64,000 bases of DNA from Natronospira elongata (GCF_034931365.1 NZ_JAYGII010000013.1:1-64000), one strand, 5' to 3'; counted from the stretch's first letter, positions 23,684-32,573 are shown. Made by a program: numbers and translations. Notes: generated from the sequence alone by a model not told the origin.

Positions 23684-24250
23684 TCAGCCTCGGCCGAGGT
23701 GGAGCAGCACCGGGGCAGTGGCTGGTCGCTGAGCGGCTTCGGGGTCGGGCCGGGACCAGGGCAGTGCCGAATCATCCAGCCATTGTCGAATGGCCTGGTA
23801 TTCATCCTTGCCGCCCCGATGTCCCCGGTAGATCATCAGACTTATGAGGCCATCCGCGCAGAGGTTGTCCCAGGCCGCACGGATGGCGGTCAGGGTGGTG
23901 TCGGGGCGGGTGACAATGTCATGGTCGCCGCCGGGCAGATAACCGAGATTGAACATCACCACCTTGAGCCGCCCCCGCATGTGGTCGGGCAAGACCTGGT
24001 CCAGGCGTTCGTGACCGCATTGCCGTAATTGCACCCGCCCGTTCAGCCCGGCCTGTGCCAGCCGTCCTTCGGTGGTGCGGATGGCGGCCTCCTGAATATC
24101 CAGCCCCAGCACCTGTCCCGTTTCGCCCACACACTCGGCCAGAAAACGGGTGTCATGGCCATTGCCCACGGTGGCATCCACGGCACAGTCCCCGGCCTGC
24201 AGACGAGGCCGGATCAAGGTCTGGGCCAGCTGGGTCAATGGCTGTCGCAT
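23684..24250 (-). CDS. mnmM: MnmM/YtqB-family tRNA methyltransferase (nm5U to mnm5U candidate)
   Basis: A 188-residue class I SAM-dependent methyltransferase. The SAM motif is DATVGNGHDTRFLAE (about residues 25-39), followed by an acidic strand end (LGLDIQ) and the family hallmark FNLGYLPGGDHDI. This is the YtqB type, originally annotated as putative rRNA methylase and shown in Gram-positive bacteria to methylate 5-aminomethyl-2-thiouridine at tRNA position 34. In most gammaproteobacteria this step is done by the bifunctional MnmC. It lies 18 bp downstream of a FAD oxidase gene that resembles the other half of MnmC, so the two probably form a pathway. Symbol is by family, not experiment. Confidence 0.72.
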   Translation of the reverse strand: MRQPLTQLAQTLIRPRLQAGDCAVDATVGNGHDTRFLAECVGETGQVLGLDIQEAAIRTTEGRLAQAGLNGRVQLRQCGHERLDQVLPDHMRGRLKVVMFNLGYLPGGDHDIVTRPDTTLTAIRAAWDNLCADGLISLMIYRGHRGGKDEYQAIRQWLDDSALPWSRPDPEAAQRPATAPVLLHLGRG

Positions 24251-24268
24251 GGCTTTATTCCTGTCGGC

Positions 24269-25375
24269 CTAGTCGCCGCCGGTGGCGGTCCGCTGCCGCT
24301 CGTGCCAGTACTGGGCATCGGCGGGACGGGGGATGGGGCTGCCTTTCTCCAGGTTATCGGCCAATAGCCGGGCGTAATGGGGGGCCAGCAAGGCACCGCG
24401 GGAGCCCAGGCCATTGAACAGGGCGAGCTGAGGATGGGCCGGGTGGCGCCCGATCACCGGATGGTGGTCGGTCTTGCCGGGGCGGACCCCGGCTTCATGA
24501 CTGAGAATCTCGACCTCCGGGGGATCAAGAAAAAGGTTGCGGAACGCATCCAGCAACTCCCGGCGGCCGGCCTCGGTCGGGTTGGGGTCATTGTCATCGC
24601 GACGGTAGGTCGCGCCCAGGCGGTAGCGGCCTTCGCCCAGCGGAATCAGCCATTTGCCGGCATTCAATACCCCCTCGGGCAGGCTGCGACGGATGCCCAC
24701 CGTCAGAATCTCTCCCTTGGACGGTCGCACCGGCGCCCAGTGGAACCAGGGATTCTGACGGACCCGGAATCCCTCGCAGAAAATCACCTGGCGGGTGCGA
24801 ACATGTTTCCACTGAACCAGCCCGTCCCCCCGAAGTTGCAGGTCCGCATAATCCAGAGCCTCCTCCTGCAGGCGGGCGGTGTCCTGGAAGAACTGGCGCA
24901 GGCGGTCCAGCAGGCGGGGCAGGTCCACCCGGGCGCCCCGGACGCAAACACTGCCACGGGGGTCGGCCAGGCCGTGGCCGATGGTGCCGGGGGCATGGCG
25001 TTCGCCCAGATAGGGGGCATAGGCGGGGTCCGCCTGACGCTTGGCCAATTGGGCCACTTCCAGGTCGTCATTGAGCAGACGCCAGATGGCGCACTCCTGA
25101 AAGACGATGAAACGGAATGCCTCTTCGATTTCACCATAGATGTCGGTGGCGCTGCCGATCAGGCTTTCCAGTTCCGCCAGCCGGGTAAACCGCCGCCCGG
25201 AAAGGGGGCTGACAATGCCCCCCGCCACCCGGGAGGCCCCCCGGTCGGCATCGCCGACCGGGGGGTCGATGATGAGCACGCGACGGTGGCGCCTGACCAG
25301 TTCCCAGGCCAGCAGGCTGCCGGCCAGGCCCTGACCGACGATCAGGGCATCCACGAATTCGGGTTGGGTATTCAT
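24269..25375 (-). CDS. FAD-dependent oxidoreductase of the DAO family (MnmC oxidase-domain-like)
   Basis: A 368-residue flavoprotein. The dinucleotide-binding motif is VGQGLAGSLLAWEL at the N-terminus; SRVAGGIVSPLSGRRF follows, and the C-terminal GVRPGKTDHHPVIG and FNGLGSRG segments complete the DAO (COG0665) FAD site. The fold is that of glycine/D-amino-acid oxidases and of the MnmC C-terminal domain, which removes the carboxymethyl group from cmnm5U in tRNA. Adjacency to the MnmM-like gene (18 bp, same strand) supports such a role but does not prove it. Start taken at ATG 25375; an ATG at 25399 is an alternative with no better ribosome site. Confidence 0.75.
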   Translation of the reverse strand: MNTQPEFVDALIVGQGLAGSLLAWELVRRHRRVLIIDPPVGDADRGASRVAGGIVSPLSGRRFTRLAELESLIGSATDIYGEIEEAFRFIVFQECAIWRLLNDDLEVAQLAKRQADPAYAPYLGERHAPGTIGHGLADPRGSVCVRGARVDLPRLLDRLRQFFQDTARLQEEALDYADLQLRGDGLVQWKHVRTRQVIFCEGFRVRQNPWFHWAPVRPSKGEILTVGIRRSLPEGVLNAGKWLIPLGEGRYRLGATYRRDDNDPNPTEAGRRELLDAFRNLFLDPPEVEILSHEAGVRPGKTDHHPVIGRHPAHPQLALFNGLGSRGALLAPHYARLLADNLEKGSPIPRPADAQYWHERQRTATGGD

Positions 25376-25548
25376 TCGCTCGGCGGCCCTCTGGTCCATG
25401 GCGGATGGCGATCACTGACTCAATTGTATGCCAGTGGGGCAGTCCCCGGGCAAATCGGCGGAAGTGGCTTCCGGCGCTTGCCTGTCCCCGTGCTATCTTG
25501 TGTCCCTTTCAATTTGCACACTCTGGATCAAGGGGGAAAGCCAAGCCC

Positions 25549-27945
25549 ATGCCGTCTGAAACCGCATTGACGCCCGAGGAACTCTACCGTGCCTGCGATC
25601 CGGCCAGCCTGGATTTCGAGAGCACTGAGGAGTTGGATAACCCCGAGGGGGTGATTGGTCAGAAACGGGCCATTGATGCCCTGTCCTTCGGCGCCGGTAT
25701 CGGCAGCCGGGGTTACAACATCTTTGTACTCGGACCCAATGGCGTGGGCAAGAAAACCGTGGTTCGCAAGTTTCTTGCCGAGAAGGCGGCCGCCGCCCTG
25801 GTCCCGCCGGACTGGTGCCATGCCCATAATTTCAAGGACGAGAACCGGCCGCGTCTGATGCGGTTCGAGCCCGGCCAGGGTGCGGCCTGCCGTCGGGACA
25901 TGGATCGCATCCTGGAGCGTCTGAAGACCGTATTGCCGGCCTCCTTCGAGAGTGAGGACTATCAGGGGCGATTGCAGCGAATCAAGCAGGATTTTCAAAA
26001 GCGACAGCAGGAAGCGGTCAAGCTCATCGAAGATGAGGCCGAAGAGTATGACATTGCCCTGATCCAGACCGCCTCCGAAATGTCCTTTGCCCCGCGCAGC
26101 AAGGGCGAGGTCATGGAGCCGGAACAGTTTCACAGTCTGCCCAAGGCCGAGCGGGATCGTTTCGAGGAGCGAATCGAGGAATTACAGGACAAGCTGCAGG
26201 TAGTCGCCGGCCAGTTTCCCAAGTGGCGTACCGAAATGCAGGAGCGGGTGCGGGAGCTGAATGAGCAGACCATCCGCGAAGCCAGCGAGGCCTTTCTTGA
26301 GGATGTGGAACGCAGTTATCCGGAGCACGAGGCCCTGGGGCAGCACCTCAAGGCCGTGGGTGATGATCTGGTGGAACATCAGGCCATCATTGCCCGCCTC
26401 GGTGATGAAGAGGACCCGGACAGTCGGGCGGCCTTCGAACATCTGTTCACCCGCTATCGACTGATGGTGCTGGTGGATAACAGTGAGCAGGAAGGCGCGC
26501 CGGTTGTCTATCACGATTTCCCCACCTATCAGCATCTCATTGGTCGGGTGGAACACAAGGTCCGTCAGGGTGCCCTGGTGACGGATTTCTCACTGGTTCG
26601 GCCTGGTGCCCTGCACCGGGCCAATGGCGGGTATCTGATCCTCGATGCGGAGAAAGTGCTGAGTCAGCCCTTTGCCTGGGAAAGCCTCAAGCGGGCACTG
26701 TATGCGCGCCAGGTGCGGATCGAATCCCTTGAACAGATGTATTCCTCGGTGAGCACGGTCTCCCTGGAGCCCGAGCCCATGCCTCTGGACATCAAGGTTC
26801 TGCTCCTCGGCGACCGATACACCTATTACCTGCTAGCCGAGCATGACCCGGAATTCTGTGAGCTGTTCAAGGTGCAGGCGGATTTCGAGGACGATCTGCC
26901 CCGGGGAGAGGGCCAGGACATGGCCCATGCCCGCCTGATTGCCTCCATCGTGCAGCGGGAAGAGCTGCTGCCCCTGAAAGCCCCGGCCGTCGCCAGGGTG
27001 ATCGAGTACGGCAGCCGTCTGGCCGAGGACAAGGAGCGGATGTCTGCCCACGCCGGGCGAATCGCGGACCTGCTGCGGGAGGCGGACCACTGGGCGCGCC
27101 AGGCCGGGTCGGACCAGATTCGAGTGGCGGATATACAGGCCACCATCGATCAGCAGGATTACCGGGCCCGCCGCCTGGAAGAGCGCATGGACCGGGAGAT
27201 CCAGCGGGAAACCATGCTGCTCTCCACCAGTGGAACGGCCCTGGGTCAGGTCAATGCCCTGACCGTCACTCACCTGGGCAGCTTCGCCTTTGGCCGTCCG
27301 GCCCGGGTCACCGCGACCACGCGGTTGGGCTCCGGCCAATTGGTGGACATTGAGCGCGAGGTGGAACTGGGCGGCCCCATCCACTCCAAGGGCGTTCTGA
27401 TTTTGTCCGGTTATCTGGGAGTTAGCTATGCCCGTGAGCGGAGTCTTTCCGTCAACGCCACCCTGGTTTTCGAGCAGGGCTATGGCGAAGTGGATGGCGA
27501 CTCGGCTTCCCTGGCCGAGCTGTGCGCCCTGTTGTCCGATCTGTCCGGCGTGCCCATCCGCCAATCGCTTGCGGTGACCGGTGCGGTCAACCAGAAAGGT
27601 CAGGTGCAGGCGATCGGCGGGGTCAATGAAAAGGTGGAAGGTTTTTTCAAGGTCTGCCAACTGCGTGGCCTCAACGGCAAGCAGGGCGTCATTATCCCCC
27701 GTGCCAATATGGGCGATCTGATGCTCGATCATCGAGTAAGAAAGGCAGTAAGCGACGGCCTGTTCAGAGTTTATGCCGTGGATCATGTGGATCAGGCCCT
27801 GGGCCTGCTCACCGGCCGGCGGCCCGGCCGCCGGCGTCGGGATGGCAGTTATCCGCCGAGCACGGTCAATGGCCGGGTTGAGCACACCTTGATCCGCTAC
27901 GCTAAACTCAAGCAGGAGGAGGAAGGAGAGGGCGGTGATGAATAA
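25549..27945 (+). CDS. Lon-like ATP-dependent protease (AAA_32/LonC-type)
   Basis: A 798-residue member of the second Lon group in proteobacteria, distinct from housekeeping Lon, which has a LAN domain. The Walker A motif is GPNGVGKKT (62-70), followed by a coiled-coil helical insert of some 250 residues and a C-terminal Lon protease domain. The Ser-Lys dyad is Ser652 in DGDSAS and Lys695 in GGVNEK. The second lysine in GKKT replaces the usual continuation of the P-loop but is common in this family. The ATG at 25549 is preceded by AGGGGGAAA. The lipoprotein gene overlaps its end by 8 bp, implying coupled expression. Confidence 0.9.
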   Translation: MPSETALTPEELYRACDPASLDFESTEELDNPEGVIGQKRAIDALSFGAGIGSRGYNIFVLGPNGVGKKTVVRKFLAEKAAAALVPPDWCHAHNFKDENRPRLMRFEPGQGAACRRDMDRILERLKTVLPASFESEDYQGRLQRIKQDFQKRQQEAVKLIEDEAEEYDIALIQTASEMSFAPRSKGEVMEPEQFHSLPKAERDRFEERIEELQDKLQVVAGQFPKWRTEMQERVRELNEQTIREASEAFLEDVERSYPEHEALGQHLKAVGDDLVEHQAIIARLGDEEDPDSRAAFEHLFTRYRLMVLVDNSEQEGAPVVYHDFPTYQHLIGRVEHKVRQGALVTDFSLVRPGALHRANGGYLILDAEKVLSQPFAWESLKRALYARQVRIESLEQMYSSVSTVSLEPEPMPLDIKVLLLGDRYTYYLLAEHDPEFCELFKVQADFEDDLPRGEGQDMAHARLIASIVQREELLPLKAPAVARVIEYGSRLAEDKERMSAHAGRIADLLREADHWARQAGSDQIRVADIQATIDQQDYRARRLEERMDREIQRETMLLSTSGTALGQVNALTVTHLGSFAFGRPARVTATTRLGSGQLVDIEREVELGGPIHSKGVLILSGYLGVSYARERSLSVNATLVFEQGYGEVDGDSASLAELCALLSDLSGVPIRQSLAVTGAVNQKGQVQAIGGVNEKVEGFFKVCQLRGLNGKQGVIIPRANMGDLMLDHRVRKAVSDGLFRVYAVDHVDQALGLLTGRRPGRRRRDGSYPPSTVNGRVEHTLIRYAKLKQEEEGEGGDE

Positions 27946-28411
27946 CAGAAAGCTGCTTGGCCTGATGCTTCTGACGCTTTGGCTGCTGGGGAGCTGTGCC
28001 CACCTGGAACGGGTGGTGAAGGCGCCGGAAGTCGCCCTGAAGGAACTGCGGCTGGAGTCGGTGAGCCTCAGCCGGCAGCGCATTGCCGTGGTCATGGACG
28101 TCACCAACACCAATGCCTTCCGCCTGCCGGTGCGTGAGATAGCCTATGATCTTCAACTGATGGATACCCCGCTGGCCAGCGGGGTCATGGATGAGGGCAT
28201 CAGCCTGCCGGCGGGGGCGACCGAGACGGTTACCCTGTCGCTGGAAACGGATTTGATCAGTACCAGTCGGGGGCTGCTGGATTGGTTGAGGGACCCGGGC
28301 GAAGAAATTGCTTATCGGGTGGAAGGGCATATCTTGCCGGATATGGGACTGTCCGATCGCCTGCCCTATCGCCACAGTGGTACAGTGAAAGTCCAGATGC
28401 CCTTCCTATGA
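27938..28411 (+). CDS. LEA type 2/WHy-domain lipoprotein
   Basis: A 157-residue lipoprotein (lipobox LLGSC, Cys20) with a LEA14/WHy domain: APEVALKELRLESVSL, then VTNTNAFRLPVREIAYDLQL, the characteristic pattern of a fibronectin-like beta sandwich linked to stress or desiccation tolerance in other organisms. The molecular role in bacteria is not settled. It overlaps the Lon-like gene and has a purine-rich AAGGAGAG site; start is ATG 27938 or the adjacent GTG 27935. Confidence 0.82.
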   Translation: MNNRKLLGLMLLTLWLLGSCAHLERVVKAPEVALKELRLESVSLSRQRIAVVMDVTNTNAFRLPVREIAYDLQLMDTPLASGVMDEGISLPAGATETVTLSLETDLISTSRGLLDWLRDPGEEIAYRVEGHILPDMGLSDRLPYRHSGTVKVQMPFL

Positions 28412-28481
28412 CAACCATGGGGTGGATTGAAGGGATGGTGGGGCAACCCACTGGCCAGGGATTGCAACTCGAGGAATGGTA

Positions 28482-29546
28482 ATGTCGACGCAAAGCTTCA
28501 AGGGACGGGGCAAAGCGGGCCCGGGCGAGATTGAACCGCCCCTGGCCAGTCATGGGGCTGGATCTTTCGTCAGCCAGTATCCGTCTTACCTGCTGCAGGC
28601 CCTGTGGCAGCATTACCCCGATAACCTTTTCCTGATTCGTGTGGTGCCGGCCGGCGGTTTTCTGATTGAGGCCGTCAATCCAGCACTGTCCGAGCGCTTT
28701 GGTCTTGACCCCGAAGCCCTGGAAGGCCGTACGCTGGAAGATATTCATGGTGAAGAGGTGGCCCGGGAAATCGCCGCCAATTATCGGGAATGTCTGCGCC
28801 GGCGGAGCATTCTTCGCTACGAGGAAAGCAGCCGCTCTCCCGTTGGTGGTGGCGAGATATTCGAAACCAGTTTGACTCCCATCGAAGACGAGCAAGGCCA
28901 GATTACCCACCTGTTGGGTGTCAGCCGCGCCATCACCCGTCTGCGCCGCGCAGAACAGGCCTTGCGCCAGAACAATTTCGAGCTGGCCTTCGAGCTGGAG
29001 CGCAAGCGCGAGGAACTGACCGGCCTGCGTGAAGCCCTGGGGCGTAATGCCATCCGCGATGAGGTCACCGGTGTTTATTCCCGGGATATCTTCACCGAAC
29101 TGGCGGAACGGGAACTGCTGCGATGCCGCAACGGTGGTTGCAGCCGGGCATTGGTGATCTTCGAGCTTGAGAATTATTCCGAGATCAAGGACCGCTTCGG
29201 TGAAATGGCGGCGGATGCCATGCTGGGCACCGTGGTCAGCGCGGCCAGCGAGAGTCTGCGGGAAGAGGAGTTGCTGGGGCGTTGCAGCGGCTCCCGTTTC
29301 ATTGCCCTGTTGCACCGCGAGCCGGCGGCCTGTGAGGATTGGGCGCGGGAGCTGGTGGATGGTACCGCTGCCCTTCACCCGGATTGGCGTGGTCAGGCTG
29401 TGCCCTTGACCCTGCGCCTGGGTGGTTGTCTGTGGGCCGGAGTCGGCGCGGCTTCCATGGAGCGCATGAGCAATCTGGCGGTCTCGGCCCTTGAAAAGTC
29501 CCTGGTGTCCGGGGTTGCCTGGGAGCAGCTAGCAGCTAGCAGCTAG
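28482..29546 (+). CDS. PAS protein with degenerate GGDEF domain
   Basis: A 354-residue cytoplasmic protein. A PAS domain spans about residues 35-155, then a coiled coil (about 155-190) and a GGDEF-fold domain with recognisable DEVTGVYSRDIF. The catalytic signature is lost: where GGDEF is expected the protein has SGSRF (269-273), and the RxxD I-site is not clear. It therefore should not make cyclic di-GMP and may act as a sensor or scaffold. ATG 28482 is preferred over 28476 because GAGG is seven bases before it. The last codons and the stop lie in a 4 x 7-bp tandem repeat. Confidence 0.75.
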   Translation: MSTQSFKGRGKAGPGEIEPPLASHGAGSFVSQYPSYLLQALWQHYPDNLFLIRVVPAGGFLIEAVNPALSERFGLDPEALEGRTLEDIHGEEVAREIAANYRECLRRRSILRYEESSRSPVGGGEIFETSLTPIEDEQGQITHLLGVSRAITRLRRAEQALRQNNFELAFELERKREELTGLREALGRNAIRDEVTGVYSRDIFTELAERELLRCRNGGCSRALVIFELENYSEIKDRFGEMAADAMLGTVVSAASESLREEELLGRCSGSRFIALLHREPAACEDWARELVDGTAALHPDWRGQAVPLTLRLGGCLWAGVGAASMERMSNLAVSALEKSLVSGVAWEQLAASS

Positions 29547-29551
29547 CAGCT
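29524..29551. repeat. Tandem heptamer (AGCAGCT) x 4
   Basis: Four perfect copies of AGCAGCT occupy 29524-29551, covering the last codons and the TAG stop (29544-29546) of the PAS/GGDEF-like gene. Because seven is not a multiple of three, gain or loss of one unit would shift the frame at the C-terminus. Confidence 0.9.
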
Positions 29552-29579
29552 TGACCCGGAATGCTCCGTCCCCCGAAAT

Positions 29580-30641
29580 CTAGCGCAATTGAACACCGAG
29601 CCCCGGCAGACTCAGGGGTGTAAGCCAGCCATCCTTGAGTTCAAAGCCGCCTTCGGCCGGGTCCTCGGCCAGGTCCAGGTGGCCGTCCAGGTCAAGGTAG
29701 CGGGTTGCCGGACAGGCCAGGGCGGCATGCAGGGCGGCGGCGATGCTGATCCGTGACTCGTCCATGCAGCCCCACATGAGTTCCACTCCCGCCAGCTCGG
29801 CGATATCGGCAATCCGCCGGGCCGGCCCCAGGCCACCGCACTTCATCAGCTTGATATTGAACACCCCGCAGGCGGGTGGAGCAGCCGCCAGATTCAGGGC
29901 ATCGTCCGGCGACAGCAGGCTCTCATCCGCCGCCACTCGCTGGCGCAAGGTTCTGGAAAGGGAGCGCATGTTCTCGCTTACCGGCAGGGGCTGTTCCACG
30001 AACTCCAGGCCATAGTCCTTCGTGTCTCGAACGAATTCCCACAGGGCCTTGGCGGTATAGCCCTGATTGGGGTCCACCCGAATCTGAATGTCATCACCGA
30101 GCTGGGTTCGCAGGGCGCGGATGCGCTCGATGTCCTCTTCCAGATCCTGGCCCGTCTTGACCTTGAGGTGGCGAAAGCCTCGATCGATGTATTCCCGGGC
30201 CTCGTCGAGCGTCTCGTCCACGCCCATGATGCCGATGGTGATGGAGGTTGGCAGGGAGTGCTGGGCCCGGCCAAGGACATCCACTAATGGTCGCTCCAGT
30301 TGTTGAGCGAGCAGATCATGCAAGGCCATGTCCAGCGCCGCCCGCTGTGCGGGCGTATCCGGGAAATGTCCCTGCAGTTCCCGCAACAGTCGCGGCAGGT
30401 CGGCGACCGGCTGTCCCACCAGCCAGTCCAGTCCGGCCGGATCCAGGGCGGCTTCGCAATCATCCAGGGTTTCGCCGGTGACATGGTGTTCGGGGGCGGC
30501 ACAGCCCAGGCCGGGTTGACCACGATCCGGGATCAGGCGGACGAAGCAGTTGCCAACACTGTCGGTGCGTCGGAAGGCGATTTCATAGGGGCGGGTGAGG
30601 GCGATCTCCCGCCGCCAGGTTTCCACACGAGCGATTTTCAT
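29580..30641 (-). CDS. dgcA: Enolase-superfamily N-acetyl-D-glutamate racemase / dipeptide epimerase (DgcA-type)
   Basis: A 353-residue enolase-superfamily enzyme of the muconate-lactonising/dipeptide-epimerase group. Catalytic features are visible: the KxK motif in LKVKTG, metal ligands in RVDPNQ, VEQPLP and AADES, and the second catalytic lysine in NIKLMKCGG. The family is usually annotated L-Ala-D/L-Glu epimerase. Here it lies 16 bp after a DUF1611 gene, the arrangement of the DgcN-DgcA pair, in which DgcN acetylates D-glutamate and DgcA racemises N-acetyl-D-glutamate to the L form. Function is inferred from this pairing. Start ATG 30641; the frame continues upstream only inside dgcN. The symbol should not be confused with diguanylate cyclase dgcA. 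Confidence 0.8.
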   Translation of the reverse strand: MKIARVETWRREIALTRPYEIAFRRTDSVGNCFVRLIPDRGQPGLGCAAPEHHVTGETLDDCEAALDPAGLDWLVGQPVADLPRLLRELQGHFPDTPAQRAALDMALHDLLAQQLERPLVDVLGRAQHSLPTSITIGIMGVDETLDEAREYIDRGFRHLKVKTGQDLEEDIERIRALRTQLGDDIQIRVDPNQGYTAKALWEFVRDTKDYGLEFVEQPLPVSENMRSLSRTLRQRVAADESLLSPDDALNLAAAPPACGVFNIKLMKCGGLGPARRIADIAELAGVELMWGCMDESRISIAAALHAALACPATRYLDLDGHLDLAEDPAEGGFELKDGWLTPLSLPGLGVQLR

Positions 30642-30657
30642 GCTGACCACCTCTGCT

Positions 30658-31725
30658 TCATGCGCTGGTCTTGTTCGCCATCCGGGTTTCAATGGCCACA
30701 AGGACCGGATCGACAGGCTCATCAAGGGGGCTGACAACCGGGATATCCAGTGTCTCGCGCAGCCGAGTGCGCTCATTGGCCACGACCGCATTCTCGGGCG
30801 AGCCATGCAGGGTCACGGCAATGGTTTCCACACCGTAATGACGAATCAGGGCGATTTCGTCTTCCACTGTCGGCAGGCGATAGCCGCGAGACTCCAGGCC
30901 ATCAAAATGGCTTCTGGCCGGGTCATGCTGCAGGACCACGGCATCGGCAGCCCCCGACAGCAGGAACTCCGCCCCGCAGGGTCCGCTGGGATTGCGCAGG
31001 GACGATTGACCTTCCAGCAGCATCACATCGGGGCCCAGTTCATGGGCGCAGCGCAGGATGGCGTGTTCCAGTTCACCGCTGACATAGTCATTGGGCGTGG
31101 CATCAAAAATGAAACCATAGCGTCCCCCCTGCAGCCAGCCGGTCTGGCCGGTGTAGATCATCTCGGCCCGATAGCCACGGTCACGCAGGCCCTGCACCAG
31201 GATCCGGCTGGTGGTTCGCTTGCCAATGGCGCAGTCCATGCCGAGCACGGCAATGCGGGGAATGGCCACATTGCCGACTTCGCCGCTCCAGAAGTGCAGT
31301 TCCTCGGTGGGGGGTGGGCGGCGCAGGTCAATGATGCGTACATGGTTCTCCCGCGCAGCCCGCGACAGCACCGGGTCGCTGCCGGCCCAGTCATGCAGGC
31401 CGCTGACCAGATTGAGACCGGCCTCCAGGGCGCGCAGCGCGGCGGCATGCAATTCCTCGTTGAAACGGCCACCGTGGGGGGCGACACCGAGTACGCACCA
31501 CTTGGGGCGGTCGTTGCCGGCAGACAGCGCCTCCTCCACCGAGGCCACCACCGGGATGTTCCGGTGCCGGCCGTCAAGCAGTTCCCCGGCGTCGTGACCC
31601 GCCGCCAGCGGGTCCACCACGGCAGTTACCTGGAATCGGTCGCTGCCACGAATGAGGCCATGGGCTACCTTGCCATTGGCCGTCCGATATTCCCGGTTGG
31701 CCAGAACGATTGCCTTATCCTGCAT
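30658..31725 (-). CDS. dgcN: DUF1611-family D-glutamate N-acetyltransferase (DgcN-type)
   Basis: A 355-residue DUF1611 protein. A Rossmann-like N-terminal half is followed by a P-loop-like segment GMDCAIGKRTTS (from about residue 172) and conserved LLEGQSSLRNPSG. DUF1611 proteins next to an enolase-superfamily epimerase have been shown in marine proteobacteria to acetylate D-glutamate (DgcN). It is the promoter-proximal gene of the pair and is divergent from nadD, about 140 bp away. D-glutamate would come from peptidoglycan or D-peptides, which fits the dipeptidase and P1 peptidase also encoded in the window. Confidence 0.78.
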   Translation of the reverse strand: MQDKAIVLANREYRTANGKVAHGLIRGSDRFQVTAVVDPLAAGHDAGELLDGRHRNIPVVASVEEALSAGNDRPKWCVLGVAPHGGRFNEELHAAALRALEAGLNLVSGLHDWAGSDPVLSRAARENHVRIIDLRRPPPTEELHFWSGEVGNVAIPRIAVLGMDCAIGKRTTSRILVQGLRDRGYRAEMIYTGQTGWLQGGRYGFIFDATPNDYVSGELEHAILRCAHELGPDVMLLEGQSSLRNPSGPCGAEFLLSGAADAVVLQHDPARSHFDGLESRGYRLPTVEDEIALIRHYGVETIAVTLHGSPENAVVANERTRLRETLDIPVVSPLDEPVDPVLVAIETRMANKTSA

Positions 31726-31868
31726 GAGCGGTCTCCTTGATCCGACCGCGCCATTTTACAGTCTGTCTCGAAGGTGGCGAGGGGAAATCGATTGATCCAC
31801 CGTGGCTTATTGCGAGAAAATATGGCCATGAAGCGTCATTTCACTTTATCGGGTGCGGGAGCGGCTGC

Positions 31869-32573
31869 TTGAGCCTGGGCCACTCAGAACTCGCGCCCAT
31901 CGGATTGTTCGGTGGGACCTTCGATCCCATCCATCACGGTCATTTGCGCCCGGCCCTGGAACTCTACGAGATCCTGGGGCTGGCCGAGGTGCGCCTGCTG
32001 CCCTGCGCCGATCCACCCCACCGGGGCCGTCCTCTGGCACCCGCCCCCTTTCGCCTGGAAATGGCCCAGGCGGCGGTGCACGACCAGCCGGGGCTGGTGG
32101 TGGATGACCGGGAAATGCGCCGGCCGGGGCCGTCCTATACCCGGGACACGCTGGAATCCTTCCGGGCCGAGTTTGGTGAACATCGCTCCCTGCTGCTGAT
32201 TCTCGGCAGCGATGCCTTCCTGGGGTTGCCCAAGTGGCATCGCTGGGAAGGACTACTGGAGCTGGCTCATATCGTGGTGGCCCATCGGCCGGGCTGGGCC
32301 CTGAAGCCCGGCGCGGTGCTCGGCGATGTCATGGCGCGCCGGGAAACCGACAATGCGGAAGACCTGCATCGCCTGCCGGCCGGGCGGATCTATCGCCAGC
32401 AGGTCACCCAACTGGAGATTTCCTCCACCACCATTCGGGAAATCCTGGACCGGGGGGGATCGGTGCGTTATCTGACGCCGGACCCGGTGGTGAGAATGGT
32501 TGAGGGCAGCCCGCATTACTTCAGTACCCCGGCTCGGTCCGTTGCCCGCGTGACGCGGGAAGGAGGCATGTAA
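31869..32573 (+). CDS. nadD: Nicotinate-nucleotide adenylyltransferase
   Basis: A 234-residue nucleotidyltransferase of NAD biosynthesis, making deamido-NAD from nicotinate mononucleotide and ATP. The signature GGTFDPIHHGHL is near the N-terminus and the C-terminal ISSTTIRE motif is intact. I infer the TTG at 31869 as start: GGGAG lies seven bases upstream and conserved sequence begins just after. The open frame goes back to 31737 but has no support. First gene of the nadD-rsfS-rlmH-maf series. The usual upstream partner holA is not here but at 48365. Confidence 0.92.
   Translation: MSLGHSELAPIGLFGGTFDPIHHGHLRPALELYEILGLAEVRLLPCADPPHRGRPLAPAPFRLEMAQAAVHDQPGLVVDDREMRRPGPSYTRDTLESFRAEFGEHRSLLLILGSDAFLGLPKWHRWEGLLELAHIVVAHRPGWALKPGAVLGDVMARRETDNAEDLHRLPAGRIYRQQVTQLEISSTTIREILDRGGSVRYLTPDPVVRMVEGSPHYFSTPARSVARVTREGGM

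Noticed and set aside
23671..23699. Bidirectional terminator between SRPBCC and MnmM genes
   Set aside because: The GC-rich hairpin is real but lacks a T tract on either side, so I do not call it a terminator.
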